Source of the DNA: Prevotella sp.
GTDB lineage: Bacteria; Bacteroidota; Bacteroidia; Bacteroidales; Bacteroidaceae
Reading direction: 5' to 3'
Length of the DNA stretch: 9,416 nucleotides
NCBI GenBank assembly: GCA_021203705.1
Contig: JAJQAR010000194.1
Span: 1 to 9,416 of the forward strand
Below, in pieces: positions 1 to 6,526 of this stretch (within the stretch, counting starts at the first letter, position 1; each line of letters begins with the position of its first letter). The notes below the pieces were generated by a model. It did not search any database. It saw only the letters and a program-made list of their open reading frames with translations, and was not told where the DNA came from. The translations under genes and the position numbers were made by a program.

Positions 1-232
1 TGTTTATCCTGTTACGGTTACATACGATGAACTTACTTACAGTGGCAGTACTCACAAGGTGCAAATATCTTTTTATAACCCTTCTTTGGGCGTGTACTAT
101 AACGGTATGATAGACATCCCTATATATTTGGCAGGGGTTTATGAGGACGGCAATGAGATGGAACTCTTCTATAACAGTTACTCCTCAGATAATTCCAATA
201 CGCTTATCGAGTTTTATGCAACGAAATATTGA
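1..232 (+). CDS. 3' end of an unrecognised beta-rich protein (partial)
   Basis: An open frame enters from the left edge (frame starting at base 2) and gives 76 residues before TGA at 230-232. The fragment is rich in Tyr, Ser, Asn, Thr and Val, with alternating hydrophobic and polar residues, for example VYPVTVTYDE and the end LIEFYATKY. This is typical of a beta-sandwich or other extracytoplasmic beta domain. It has no cysteine and no motif I recognise. It converges on the outer-membrane barrel gene with only 15 bases between the two stop codons, and I see no terminator hairpin there. That the fragment is coding is supported by the uninterrupted frame and protein-like composition. Its function cannot be given; a secreted or surface lipoprotein tail is a guess from composition. 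Confidence 0.65.
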   Translation, partial: VYPVTVTYDELTYSGSTHKVQISFYNPSLGVYYNGMIDIPIYLAGVYEDGNEMELFYNSYSSDNSNTLIEFYATKY

Positions 233-247
233 TAGTTTTCGTATCTG

Positions 248-2416
248 TTATTTTACACCGTTGTCGTGGTCGCCATTGTAGAGTTTGCGGTTTCCTGCGT
301 TGTATTTGCGCCCGTAACTGAACTTGTAGGCTAAACTGAAATAAATCATGTTGCCATTATTCTTGATGTAGGTGTGACCGACACTCTTGTAATACTGGCT
401 GAGGCACTCGCTGTAATAGTCGAAGCCTTGTGCGTAGCCCAACAACATCACACCAAGTCCCACTTCCAGTCCCTTGTACTTGTATGAGGCATCGAGGAAA
501 GAAGCATTCTCTCCACCATAGATATTTTCTCCCCACAGAGATCTGTCAGCCGTTCCGAATGCGTAACTGACATCCCAGTTGCCCAACATCAGTTCAGCCG
601 AGCAGCCCCATTGCAAGTAGTTGTAGTTATGCAAGTAGTTATTGCCATGACTTCTGAATGTGGAGAATGAGCAGTTAGCTTTCAGGTCAAGAATGTCTTT
701 TATGGCGTGAAGCGTGAAATCCAACTCCTGGTAGCTATTCAAGAAGTTCTTCTGGTTTTCAGACTTTGTAATAATCATATAAGAGCCATCATCCTGCAGT
801 TCCGGGTATATTGATGAAGAAATAGGGTGGGAGGAGTAACTAAGTGAGCCGTAATAGTTCAGGGAGAACACCTCTGTATCCCAGTCGAAAGACAGGGAAT
901 TTGAGTTCTGCCACCATGGTTTTAGGTATGGGTTGCCGTCGTTAGCAGTGAGATCATCCTCCTGCTGTCTTACGTCACTTAGGTCAGACAGAGATGGCGT
1001 TATCTCTGACAATCTGCTTGATAATCTTATAGATGTATTCTTAGAAGGACTGTATTTCAATGACAATTGTGGGCGGAACGTCCATTTGTTGAAACCTATA
1101 TCTTCCTGATAAACCCTGTTATAACTTGTCCCGACACCCAACGTGTAGTTCAGCTTCCACAGAGAGCCTTGCAGTTGTGCGAAGAAATAAAGTTTTTGAG
1201 AATTTAGTACTGCATCAGTGTTCACATTGCCGGTATAGTCGTTGTTGGTATGACTGATGGTATATTCGGCACCTGCTGACAGCACTTCCTTTTTCATTGT
1301 CTTTGAGTAGATGGCTTCAGTAATAAGAGAATATTTTTTACCGTCGGTGGTATAGCTGTAATCATTGAGAGGGTCGCTCTGCATAGACTGTTCCTCTGAC
1401 TGGTCATAGAGATAGTCTTTCATCTGATACGAGTAGTCGGTGCCAATATATGTTCCTACCGCATTCAACGCTATACTCTGGTTGTGGGGCATGTTAAGCG
1501 AATAGTAAATGTCTATTGCCGGCGTTTGTGTACCATCTTTTATTTTGTTGAATAAGTACAGGTCGGGTTGTCCAGTCTCCTCAACCAACTTGTTTACACC
1601 ACGTTTCGGGGAATTGTAGTTATTGAACTTAAAAGCAATGTTAAACGTGTATTTGTCGGGCTCGGCAAGGTTGTAAGCTATTTGTAGGTCATTGGTGGCG
1701 TACATGAAAGGAGTGTTCAGACCGATATAGTTCTTGTCGTGTACCGTACCGTCAGGGAAATTATATGTGGTGTAACTGCTGTAACGACGTTTGTCGTATT
1801 CACGGTATGAGAAGTCGTAATTGATACTGAACTCAGATTTCTTGTAGTTGAACTTGAAATATGCATCGGTGTTGTTGAAGCCAGTGGTGAAAGCCTGGTC
1901 GGTGCTTGCGCCACCCACACAACCGGAATATCTGCGCTTGACGACATAGTTGATAACGGCGGCGAGATTGTCATTAGAATAGCGCACGCCAGGGTTGTCG
2001 ATGTATTCTACCCTAATCACCTCATCAGGTTGCAGTGATATGATGTCTTGCATCTCCGCCTTTATATCGTTGATACGTATCTGCACGTCCCCACCCCGAG
2101 TAGAAGATATTTGTCTTTCGGCAACGTTCACCTTGATACCGTTTAGCGACAGTTTGTTCAGCAGGTCGTAACCGTTTGACGAATGTTTCACAATTGTTTT
2201 TGAAGGGATATACAGTTGGCGGTCAACCTTGTTGATTATTCGCACCCCGTTGACTGTTACCTCTTTGAGGTTTACAATGGTGTCAGCCATAAGACTTTCA
2301 GAGTCTTCAGCTACTATGCTGTCGTTTTGTGCCATTGCCGCAGTGCAGACAGTGAACAGAATAAGGATTAACAGTTTTGTTAAACAGAATTGGCAGTGCC
2401 GTTTTGTTGATATCAT
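248..2416 (-). CDS. TonB-receptor-like outer-membrane beta-barrel protein (OMP_b-brl_3 type)
   Basis: The protein has 722 residues. Residues 1-29 look like a signal peptide: a hydrophobic core LLILILFTVC and an AMA|Q cleavage site. Residues about 48-165 resemble a TonB-receptor plug, with LKEVTVNG, a GYDLLNKL segment, then PDEVIRVEYIDNPGVRYSND and an INYVVKRR end, the usual plug-to-barrel transition in Bacteroidetes. Residues about 170-722 consist of many alternating amphipathic aromatic-rich strands, as in a barrel; the last strand is near YFSLAYKFSYG and is followed by a polar tail. The N-terminal carboxypeptidase-regulatory-like domain common in this family is absent, and there is no SusD partner nearby. 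The role is probably uptake of an unknown ligand or another outer-membrane function. The start at 2416 fits the signal peptide. The gene lies just behind a tRNA terminator and shows no canonical promoter of its own. Confidence 0.85.
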   Translation of the reverse strand: MISTKRHCQFCLTKLLILILFTVCTAAMAQNDSIVAEDSESLMADTIVNLKEVTVNGVRIINKVDRQLYIPSKTIVKHSSNGYDLLNKLSLNGIKVNVAERQISSTRGGDVQIRINDIKAEMQDIISLQPDEVIRVEYIDNPGVRYSNDNLAAVINYVVKRRYSGCVGGASTDQAFTTGFNNTDAYFKFNYKKSEFSINYDFSYREYDKRRYSSYTTYNFPDGTVHDKNYIGLNTPFMYATNDLQIAYNLAEPDKYTFNIAFKFNNYNSPKRGVNKLVEETGQPDLYLFNKIKDGTQTPAIDIYYSLNMPHNQSIALNAVGTYIGTDYSYQMKDYLYDQSEEQSMQSDPLNDYSYTTDGKKYSLITEAIYSKTMKKEVLSAGAEYTISHTNNDYTGNVNTDAVLNSQKLYFFAQLQGSLWKLNYTLGVGTSYNRVYQEDIGFNKWTFRPQLSLKYSPSKNTSIRLSSRLSEITPSLSDLSDVRQQEDDLTANDGNPYLKPWWQNSNSLSFDWDTEVFSLNYYGSLSYSSHPISSSIYPELQDDGSYMIITKSENQKNFLNSYQELDFTLHAIKDILDLKANCSFSTFRSHGNNYLHNYNYLQWGCSAELMLGNWDVSYAFGTADRSLWGENIYGGENASFLDASYKYKGLEVGLGVMLLGYAQGFDYYSECLSQYYKSVGHTYIKNNGNMIYFSLAYKFSYGRKYNAGNRKLYNGDHDNGVK

Positions 2417-2435
2417 ATAATTATCGGTATAAAAT

Positions 2436-2477
2436 AAAACACCTTGTAATTCAATAGTATAGAATACAAGGTGTTTT
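2436..2477 (-). terminator. Rho-independent terminator of tRNA-Glu
   Basis: A perfect 13-bp inverted repeat pairs 2436-2448 (AAAACACCTTGTA) with 2465-2477, around a 16-base loop. Read on the minus strand the hairpin lies 2 bases after the tRNA 3' end. It closes into a T-rich run (GTTTTATTTTATA), so it suits termination of the tRNA transcript. The outer-membrane gene starts only 19 bases beyond it, so any read-through transcript of that gene would carry this hairpin in its leader. Confidence 0.8.
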
Positions 2478-2479
2478 TG

Positions 2480-2551
2480 TAGTGGATAGGGGAATCGAAC
2501 CCCTATGCCAAGATTGAGAATCTTGTATCCTAACCATTAGATGAATCCACC
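2480..2551 (-). tRNA. tRNA-Glu (anticodon CTC)
   Basis: The minus strand of this 72-base stretch folds into a full cloverleaf. The acceptor GGTGGAT pairs with ATCCACT, with a G1-U72 wobble pair and A73. The D arm is ATC/GAT around TAATGGTTAG. The anticodon arm is CAAGA-TTCTCAA-TCTTG, giving anticodon CTC at positions 34-36, which reads GAG (Glu). A 4-base variable loop follows, then the T arm AGGGG-TTCGATT-CCCCT. CCA is not encoded, so it must be added after transcription, as is common in Bacteroidota. A promoter lies about 90 bases upstream and a hairpin terminator directly downstream, so the gene can be an independent unit. Confidence 0.96.
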
Positions 2552-2643
2552 CTTTTTACGCCTGAAACCCCTATGGGGGGGAATTTTGCGTAGTGTTCAA
2601 TAAAATTCGGATTTGAAATCCTGCTCTTTTTACAAGAGTGGTG

Positions 2644-2674
2644 CAAAGGTAAAATAAAGTTTTGGATTTCACAA
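2644..2674 (-). promoter_or_regulatory. Promoter of tRNA-Glu (Bacteroidales type)
   Basis: On the minus strand the -7 element TACCTTTG (2644-2651) matches the Bacteroidales consensus TANNTTTG exactly. A TTG lies 20 bases upstream (2672-2674) at the -33 position. The expected transcript start is near 2637, giving a leader of about 86 bases that must be trimmed from the tRNA. No other minus-strand gene lies between this promoter and the tRNA. Confidence 0.7.
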
Positions 2675-2690
2675 GATTTTAAAGTTGTTT

Positions 2691-2722
2691 TTTTATCAAT
2701 GGAGATTTTTTTCCTAAATTTG
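2691..2722 (+). promoter_or_regulatory. Promoter of the queuosine transporter-queF unit
   Basis: TAAATTTG at 2715-2722 matches the Bacteroidales -7 consensus TANNTTTG exactly. The -33 region (2691-2694) is only a T run, so that half is weak. The expected start of transcription is near 2728, just before the riboswitch stem at 2735. The leader would be about 40 bases, almost all of it taken up by the riboswitch. Confidence 0.65.
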
Positions 2723-2734
2723 CAGCGGAAAAAC

Positions 2735-2764
2735 AGAGTGCTTGCAACCTCTTTAAAAACAAGG
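2735..2764 (+). promoter_or_regulatory. preQ1-I type riboswitch (predicted)
   Basis: The leader folds as an H-type pseudoknot like class I preQ1 riboswitches. P1 is AGAG (2735-2738) with CTCT (2749-2752). The 10-base loop between them is TGCTTGCAAC. It starts with T and ends with AAC, as in the known Thermoanaerobacter aptamer, whose loop is also 10 bases and whose last C recognises preQ1. An A-rich linker TTAAAAA follows, and P2 is CTTG (2741-2744) paired with CAAG (2760-2763). The CAAGG tail is also seen in known members. The ATG begins 3 bases after P2, so ligand binding would hide the start region, indicating translational control. The downstream genes are a 7-deazapurine transporter and queF, both typical targets. 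P1 is short (4 bp, then a C-U mismatch). Assignment is by eye from remembered aptamer structure. Confidence 0.75.
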
Positions 2765-2766
2765 AA

Positions 2767-3453
2767 ATGAAAGATAAAAAGCAACAGGTAAGTATGTTGT
2801 TCATGCTTTTCAGCATACTTTTCTGCGTTTGCCTGATAACGGCAAATGTATTGGAGACAAAGCAGATATTGTTAGGACCTGTAAATATCACAGGCGGTTT
2901 GTTGGTTTTCCCGGTTTCTTATATCATTAACGACTGTGTATGCGAGGTGTGGGGCTATCGCAAGGCACGCCTGTTGATATGGACAGGATTTGCGATGAAT
3001 TTCATATTCGTGCTGTTCGGAGCTTTGGCAGATGCCATTCCCGGCGCACCATACTGGCATAACGAGGAGGGCTTTCATGCCGTGTTTGGACTTGCTCCCC
3101 GCATTGCCGCAGCGTCATTTGTGGCTTTTTTGGTCGGCTCGTTCATCAACGCCTACGTGATGAGCCGTATGAAGATTACTTCAAAAGGGAAGCATTTTTC
3201 TTTGCGTGCTGTTGTGAGTACGATATTCGGAGAAGGAGCCGATTCGATAGTGTTCTTTCCATTGGCTTTGTCGGGTGTTGTACCCGCAACAGAAATGCTG
3301 TCGCTGATATTGTCACAGGTGGTGTTGAAGACATTGTATGAGATAATAGTGTTGCCTCTAACAATACGTGTAGTAAAGAAGACGAAAGCGTATGAGGGGA
3401 CAGACGTATATGATAATGGTGTTAATTATAACGTGTTTAAAGTAAACGAATAG
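2767..3453 (+). CDS. yhhQ: Queuosine precursor transporter, YhhQ/Vut_1 family
   Basis: This 228-residue inner-membrane protein is of the usual family length, with about six hydrophobic segments. Family signatures are visible: [11 protein letters not shown] (24-34), [23 protein letters not shown] (42-64) with the conserved Asp56, Glu60 and Gly63, PRIAAASF (111-118) followed by [11 protein letters not shown] (124-134), and Arg147 with the GEGADS stretch (155-160). YhhQ of E. coli takes up the 7-deazapurines preQ0 and preQ1, and the adjoining queF supports the same role here. The first Met is preferred because it follows directly on the riboswitch and leaves a normal cytoplasmic N-terminus (MKDKKQQ). 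The stop is 4 bases before queF, so the two are surely co-transcribed. Regulation is probably by preQ1 at translation initiation. Confidence 0.92.
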   Translation: MKDKKQQVSMLFMLFSILFCVCLITANVLETKQILLGPVNITGGLLVFPVSYIINDCVCEVWGYRKARLLIWTGFAMNFIFVLFGALADAIPGAPYWHNEEGFHAVFGLAPRIAAASFVAFLVGSFINAYVMSRMKITSKGKHFSLRAVVSTIFGEGADSIVFFPLALSGVVPATEMLSLILSQVVLKTLYEIIVLPLTIRVVKKTKAYEGTDVYDNGVNYNVFKVNE

Positions 3454-3457
3454 GAAT

Positions 3458-3934
3458 ATGCAGGAAAACAGAAAAGATGAGGGACTGAAAAGTTTAGGTG
3501 CAAAGACGGGATATAAAATGGACTATGCGCCAGAGGTGTTGGAGACATTCGCCAACAAGCATCCAAAAAATGATTATTGGGTGAGGTTCAACTGTCCTGA
3601 ATTTACCTCTCTCTGTCCAATTACGGGGCAGCCAGACTTTGCGGAAATAAGAATTTGCTATATACCTGGTGAGAGGATGGTTGAGAGCAAAAGTTTGAAA
3701 CTATATCTGTTCAGTTTCAGAAACCATGGCGATTTCCATGAGGACTGTGTGAATATCATTATGAAAGATCTCATAAAACTAATGAATCCCAAGTATATAG
3801 AGGTAACAGGTATATTTACCCCACGAGGTGGGATAAGTATCTATCCTTACGCCAACTATGGGATGCCTGGCACTAAGTACGAGAAATTGGCGGAAACGAG
3901 GTTTCAGAACTTCGGTTTAAATGAAATCAAGTGA
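3458..3934 (+). CDS. queF: NADPH-dependent 7-cyano-7-deazaguanine reductase QueF
   Basis: This 158-residue cytosolic enzyme of the short single-domain (YkvM/type I) class reduces the nitrile of preQ0 to the aminomethyl group of preQ1, with NADPH. The catalytic set is complete. Cys53 lies in [14 protein letters not shown] and forms the thioimide with substrate. Asp60 is in the same stretch. The QueF family motif ESKSLKLY is at 76-83, and His94-Glu95 lie in GDFHED. The C-terminal [20 protein letters not shown] segment is also typical. The enzyme normally works as a tunnel-fold multimer. It is the second gene of a two-gene unit behind the transporter, with no queC, queD or queE in the window, so its preQ0 is either imported or made by genes elsewhere. 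The downstream lipoprotein gene is convergent, 28 bases away. Confidence 0.97.
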   Translation: MQENRKDEGLKSLGAKTGYKMDYAPEVLETFANKHPKNDYWVRFNCPEFTSLCPITGQPDFAEIRICYIPGERMVESKSLKLYLFSFRNHGDFHEDCVNIIMKDLIKLMNPKYIEVTGIFTPRGGISIYPYANYGMPGTKYEKLAETRFQNFGLNEIK

Positions 3935-3962
3935 TTAATCACAGAAAAAACTTGCGCTTTCG

Positions 3963-4709
3963 TCAGTCCTTTCTGTAATAACCCTGCGTGCCGTTCTTGA
4001 ATTTCAGACTTAGACTGTCTTTTCTGAGGAATTTTATTTCCGCAGTATCACTTTCAATTACGGTGGAAACTTTCTTCCCTTGTCTTACTACTTTCTTTTG
4101 AGACAGGAGCAGCAAGCCGTTGTATATTCTCCATTCAGTATAACTCTTTATTTCGGGATATACTACAGGATTGTTGTCCTGATTTGAATATTTCTTGCCT
4201 ATCGGTTCTGCCACGTTGTTACGCTTTATAGCGAAACCTTGCTCATTTGGCTTCATCCGTGACTGTATTATCGAGTCTATGTTTTCTTCAATGTTCTTCG
4301 AACTCAACTCTTTCTTTATACCATTGCGTGGTTCAGGCATTGCCTTATACACCCAGTTGCCTTTCAGTTGATCGAGGTTTATCACCTCGTCGGCGACAGT
4401 ACTGTCAATCGGGTTCAGCACAACAGCAATCCAGTCGCCTGTTGTCATTCTTCCCAATATCTTGTGCTTTTGTACGGCATCGATAATGTCGTAGGTTACG
4501 GGGTCTCCGCCATCGAAAGAGAGGAAAATAAGAACGGAGTCGGTACATCCCTCGCAGGCGAGACCGTAGAGAGTGGAATCCCCCTCAACTTTTGTGCTTG
4601 AATTAATAGAATCGTTTATTATCGTATTATTCTTTGTTGTCTTATTACTACTGCATGATATAGTAGTAATAGCAATGAGAAGCATGATGAAAGTTATAAG
4701 TTTTTTCAT
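3963..4709 (-). CDS. Putative lipoprotein of unknown function
   Basis: This 248-residue protein has a lipoprotein signal: MKK, a hydrophobic core, and the lipobox TISC with Cys19 as the lipidated residue, followed by a Ser/Asn/Thr-rich linker to about residue 45. The mature part opens with YGLACEGCTDSVLIFL, containing a CxxC pair (Cys52, Cys55), then a beta-type region with QLKGNWVYKAM (114-124) and a C-terminal half of short strands ending in LSLKFKNGTQGYYRKD. The LKGNW and terminal strand pattern recall lipocalin-like Bacteroidetes lipoproteins, but this is only a resemblance. The CxxC could be a disulphide or a metal site. It has its own promoter (4748-4778) and is convergent with queF, so it appears to be a single-gene unit. 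I do not recognise its function. Confidence 0.8.
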   Translation of the reverse strand: MKKLITFIMLLIAITTISCSSNKTTKNNTIINDSINSSTKVEGDSTLYGLACEGCTDSVLIFLSFDGGDPVTYDIIDAVQKHKILGRMTTGDWIAVVLNPIDSTVADEVINLDQLKGNWVYKAMPEPRNGIKKELSSKNIEENIDSIIQSRMKPNEQGFAIKRNNVAEPIGKKYSNQDNNPVVYPEIKSYTEWRIYNGLLLLSQKKVVRQGKKVSTVIESDTAEIKFLRKDSLSLKFKNGTQGYYRKD

Positions 4710-4747
4710 ATTTGTTGCTATTTATTAGTCAAAAGTCGAATTTGTTG

Positions 4748-4778
4748 CAAACTTACACAAAAAAGGTGTAAAAACATA
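4748..4778 (-). promoter_or_regulatory. Promoter of the lipoprotein gene, with an overlapping inverted repeat
   Basis: On the minus strand TAAGTTTG (4748-4755) matches TANNTTTG exactly. A TATG, one mismatch from TTTG, lies 19 bases upstream (4775-4778). An inverted repeat TTACAC-N7-GTGTAA (4753-4771) fills the spacer and overlaps the -7 element, where a repressor could bind. The predicted leader is about 30 bases. Confidence 0.6.
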
Positions 4779-4820
4779 ATGATTTGGGAATAAAAACAAA
4801 ATATTCGTACAAAAGGATAT

Positions 4821-4867
4821 AAAGAAGCGTGAACAAACATATTTTATCGGTTTGTTCACGCTTCTTT
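4821..4867 (-). terminator. Strong hairpin terminator of the decarboxylase operon
   Basis: A perfect 18-bp inverted repeat pairs 4821-4838 with 4850-4867 around an 11-base loop (ATATTTTATCG). It begins 7 bases after the stop codon of the beta-subunit gene on the minus strand. The 3' arm ends in CTTCTTT and is followed by ATATCCTTTT, a broken U-rich tail. Position and strength fit the end of the minus-strand operon. The lipoprotein promoter lies only some 40 bases further on, so the hairpin would insulate it. Confidence 0.85.
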
Positions 4868-4874
4868 GTAATGA

Positions 4875-6032
4875 TTATGAAAGGAAACCCAACAAAGCAC
4901 CGGCGGCGACGGCTGAGCCGATGACACCTGCCACGTTAGGACCCATGGCGTGCATGAGAAGGAAGTTGTGGCGGTCGTATTCCAGTCCGATATTGTTGGA
5001 AATTCTTGCGCTCATCGGTACGGCACTGACACCGGCGTTACCAATAAGAGGGTTTATCTTCTTTCTTCTTGGTAAGAACAAATTCATAAATTTCACGAAC
5101 AATACACCTGAAGCTGATGCTATAACAAAAGCCAACGCACCGAGCAGGAATATGAAAATCGTGTTTAGTGTGAGGAACTCGCTTGCCTGTGTGGAGCAGC
5201 CAACGGTAAGACCGAGCAGCATAACAACGATGTCGTTGAGGGAATTGCCCGCCGTCTTTGCCAAACGTGTCGTCTTGCCGGATTCTTTCAGGAGGTTACC
5301 GAAGAACAGCATGCCCAACAGAGGGAGACCCGAAGGTACGATGAACGTTGTGAGCAACAGTCCGATGATAGGGAAGAGGATACGCTCTGTCTGACTTACG
5401 TTGCGAGCCGGTTTCATGTGGATAACCCTTTCTTTCTTTGTAGTGAGTAGACGCATGAGAGGTGGCTGTATAACCGGTACAAGAGCCATATAAGAATATG
5501 CGCACACAGCGATTGCGCCCATCAGGTTAGGACATAGTTTCGAGGATAGGAAAATGGCGGTAGGTCCGTCAGCTCCTCCGATAATCGCTATACCAGCAGC
5601 CTGGTTAGGTTCAAATCCCAATGCGGTAGCCAACATGTAAGCACCGAAGATACCAAACTGAGCTGCTGCACCGATAAGGATGAGTTTAGGGTTACTGATA
5701 AGAGCTGAGAAGTCGGTCATCGCGCCAATTCCGAGGAATACCAATGGTGGATACCAGCCCTGTCTTACACCTTGATAGAAGATGTTCAGTACTGAGTTGT
5801 CCTCGTAAAGACCTATCTCAAGTCCAGCGTCGGCACGGAAGGGTATGTTACCGAGAATAATACCGAGACCAATCGGCACCAAGAGTAATGGTTCGAAATT
5901 CTTTTTTATGGCAAGCCAGATAGCGACGATGCCGACCACAATCATAATGAGATTGGTGACCTCTGCATTGGCAAACCCTGTATATGAAAGAAACTCATTG
6001 AAGTTTCTTGCTATAAAACTCGTAAATTCCAT
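4875..6032 (-). CDS. oadB: Na+-translocating decarboxylase beta subunit (OadB/MmdB/GcdB family)
   Basis: This 385-residue polytopic membrane protein is the Na+ channel subunit of biotin-dependent decarboxylases. It releases CO2 from carboxybiotin and moves Na+ outward. It contains the hallmark GGADGPTAIF (152-161), whose Asp155 corresponds to the essential Asp of the Klebsiella oxaloacetate pump. It also has the second conserved region NPLIGNAGVSAVPMSAR (327-343) and the terminal HAMGPNVAGVIGSAVAAG (361-378). Length and motifs are those of an intact member. It is the last gene of the operon, 10 bases after the biotin-carrier stop, and is followed at once by the hairpin terminator. Substrate specificity lies in the alpha subunit, which is not here, so methylmalonyl-CoA, oxaloacetate and glutaconyl-CoA cannot be told apart. 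In Bacteroidales, methylmalonyl-CoA decarboxylation is the likeliest. Confidence 0.95.
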   Translation of the reverse strand: MEFTSFIARNFNEFLSYTGFANAEVTNLIMIVVGIVAIWLAIKKNFEPLLLVPIGLGIILGNIPFRADAGLEIGLYEDNSVLNIFYQGVRQGWYPPLVFLGIGAMTDFSALISNPKLILIGAAAQFGIFGAYMLATALGFEPNQAAGIAIIGGADGPTAIFLSSKLCPNLMGAIAVCAYSYMALVPVIQPPLMRLLTTKKERVIHMKPARNVSQTERILFPIIGLLLTTFIVPSGLPLLGMLFFGNLLKESGKTTRLAKTAGNSLNDIVVMLLGLTVGCSTQASEFLTLNTIFIFLLGALAFVIASASGVLFVKFMNLFLPRRKKINPLIGNAGVSAVPMSARISNNIGLEYDRHNFLLMHAMGPNVAGVIGSAVAAGALLGFLS

Positions 6033-6042
6033 GACGGTAAGA

Positions 6043-6495
6043 TTATCCGATTACTACTAATGTGTCACCTTCCATTACGGTGTCGCCCTTGCTAACATTT
6101 ATCGAGGTGATTGTTCCGTCACATTCAGCCTCAATCTTGTTCTGCATTTTCATGGCTTCAAGAATTACGACACACTTGCCTTGCTTTACGGTATCGCCTA
6201 CGTTAACCCTGATTTCGGTGATTGTACCAGGCAGAGGTGCTGTCACCTTAGTGCCAGCGGCTTCAGCAGGCTTCTGTTTAGGCTGTGGTGCAGGTGCTGG
6301 CTTGGCTGCCGTATCATTTGCAGGTGCGTGAACAACGGTCTTTGGCTTGCTCTGTACGGTGGCAGGGTTGATAGGTTGTTTCATCTCCACCTCAAACGGG
6401 ATGCCGTTTACATTTACTTTTGCTATGTTTCCCTCAACATCAACTATCTCAACCTCATAGTCGATACCTTGAACTTTATATTGATATTTGTTCAT
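6043..6495 (-). CDS. Biotin carrier protein of the Na+-pumping decarboxylase
   Basis: This 150-residue protein has three parts. The N-terminal portion (1-42) is small and beta-rich (YQYKVQGIDYEVEI). An Ala/Pro/Lys-rich flexible hinge follows at about 43-82 (AAKPAPAPQPKQKPAEAAG). The biotinyl/lipoyl domain at about 83-150 carries EAMKM (113-117), where Lys116 is the biotinylation site. The conserved LPGTI, VGDTVKQGK and CDGTI turns are all present, and the chain ends in LVVIG. It shuttles the carboxyl group from the carboxyltransferase to the beta subunit. It lies between the gamma-like gene (31 bases) and oadB (10 bases), in the order usual for these operons. Biotin carriers of acetyl-CoA or pyruvate carboxylases have a similar domain, but the neighbours settle the assignment. 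It needs a biotin ligase from elsewhere. Confidence 0.94.
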   Translation of the reverse strand: MNKYQYKVQGIDYEVEIVDVEGNIAKVNVNGIPFEVEMKQPINPATVQSKPKTVVHAPANDTAAKPAPAPQPKQKPAEAAGTKVTAPLPGTITEIRVNVGDTVKQGKCVVILEAMKMQNKIEAECDGTITSINVSKGDTVMEGDTLVVIG

Positions 6496-6526
6496 ATCCT
6501 TATGTTTTTATGTATTTAATTTTCTG

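Noticed and set aside
2480..2551. A functional link between the tRNA gene and the adjoining queuosine genes
   Set aside because: The anticodon CTC lacks the G34 that queuosine replaces (tRNA Asp, Asn, His, Tyr), so the neighbourhood appears coincidental.
2575..2581. Run of seven G as a possible phase-variation tract
   Set aside because: It lies in a tRNA leader, not in a gene or promoter spacer, so slippage would have no evident switching effect.
2530..2784. Short minus-strand open frames overlapping the tRNA, the divergent promoters and the riboswitch
   Set aside because: They cover RNA and promoter sequence and show no protein-like pattern, so they are chance frames.
3931..3942. Palindrome GTGATTAATCAC at the end of queF as a terminator
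   Set aside because: It leaves only a 4-bp stem once a loop is allowed. The run after it on the plus strand is A, not T, so it does not look like an intrinsic terminator.
4852..5394. A long plus-strand frame (180 codons) opposite the beta-subunit gene
   Set aside because: It is the antisense shadow of strongly conserved oadB codons and has no promoter or family signature.
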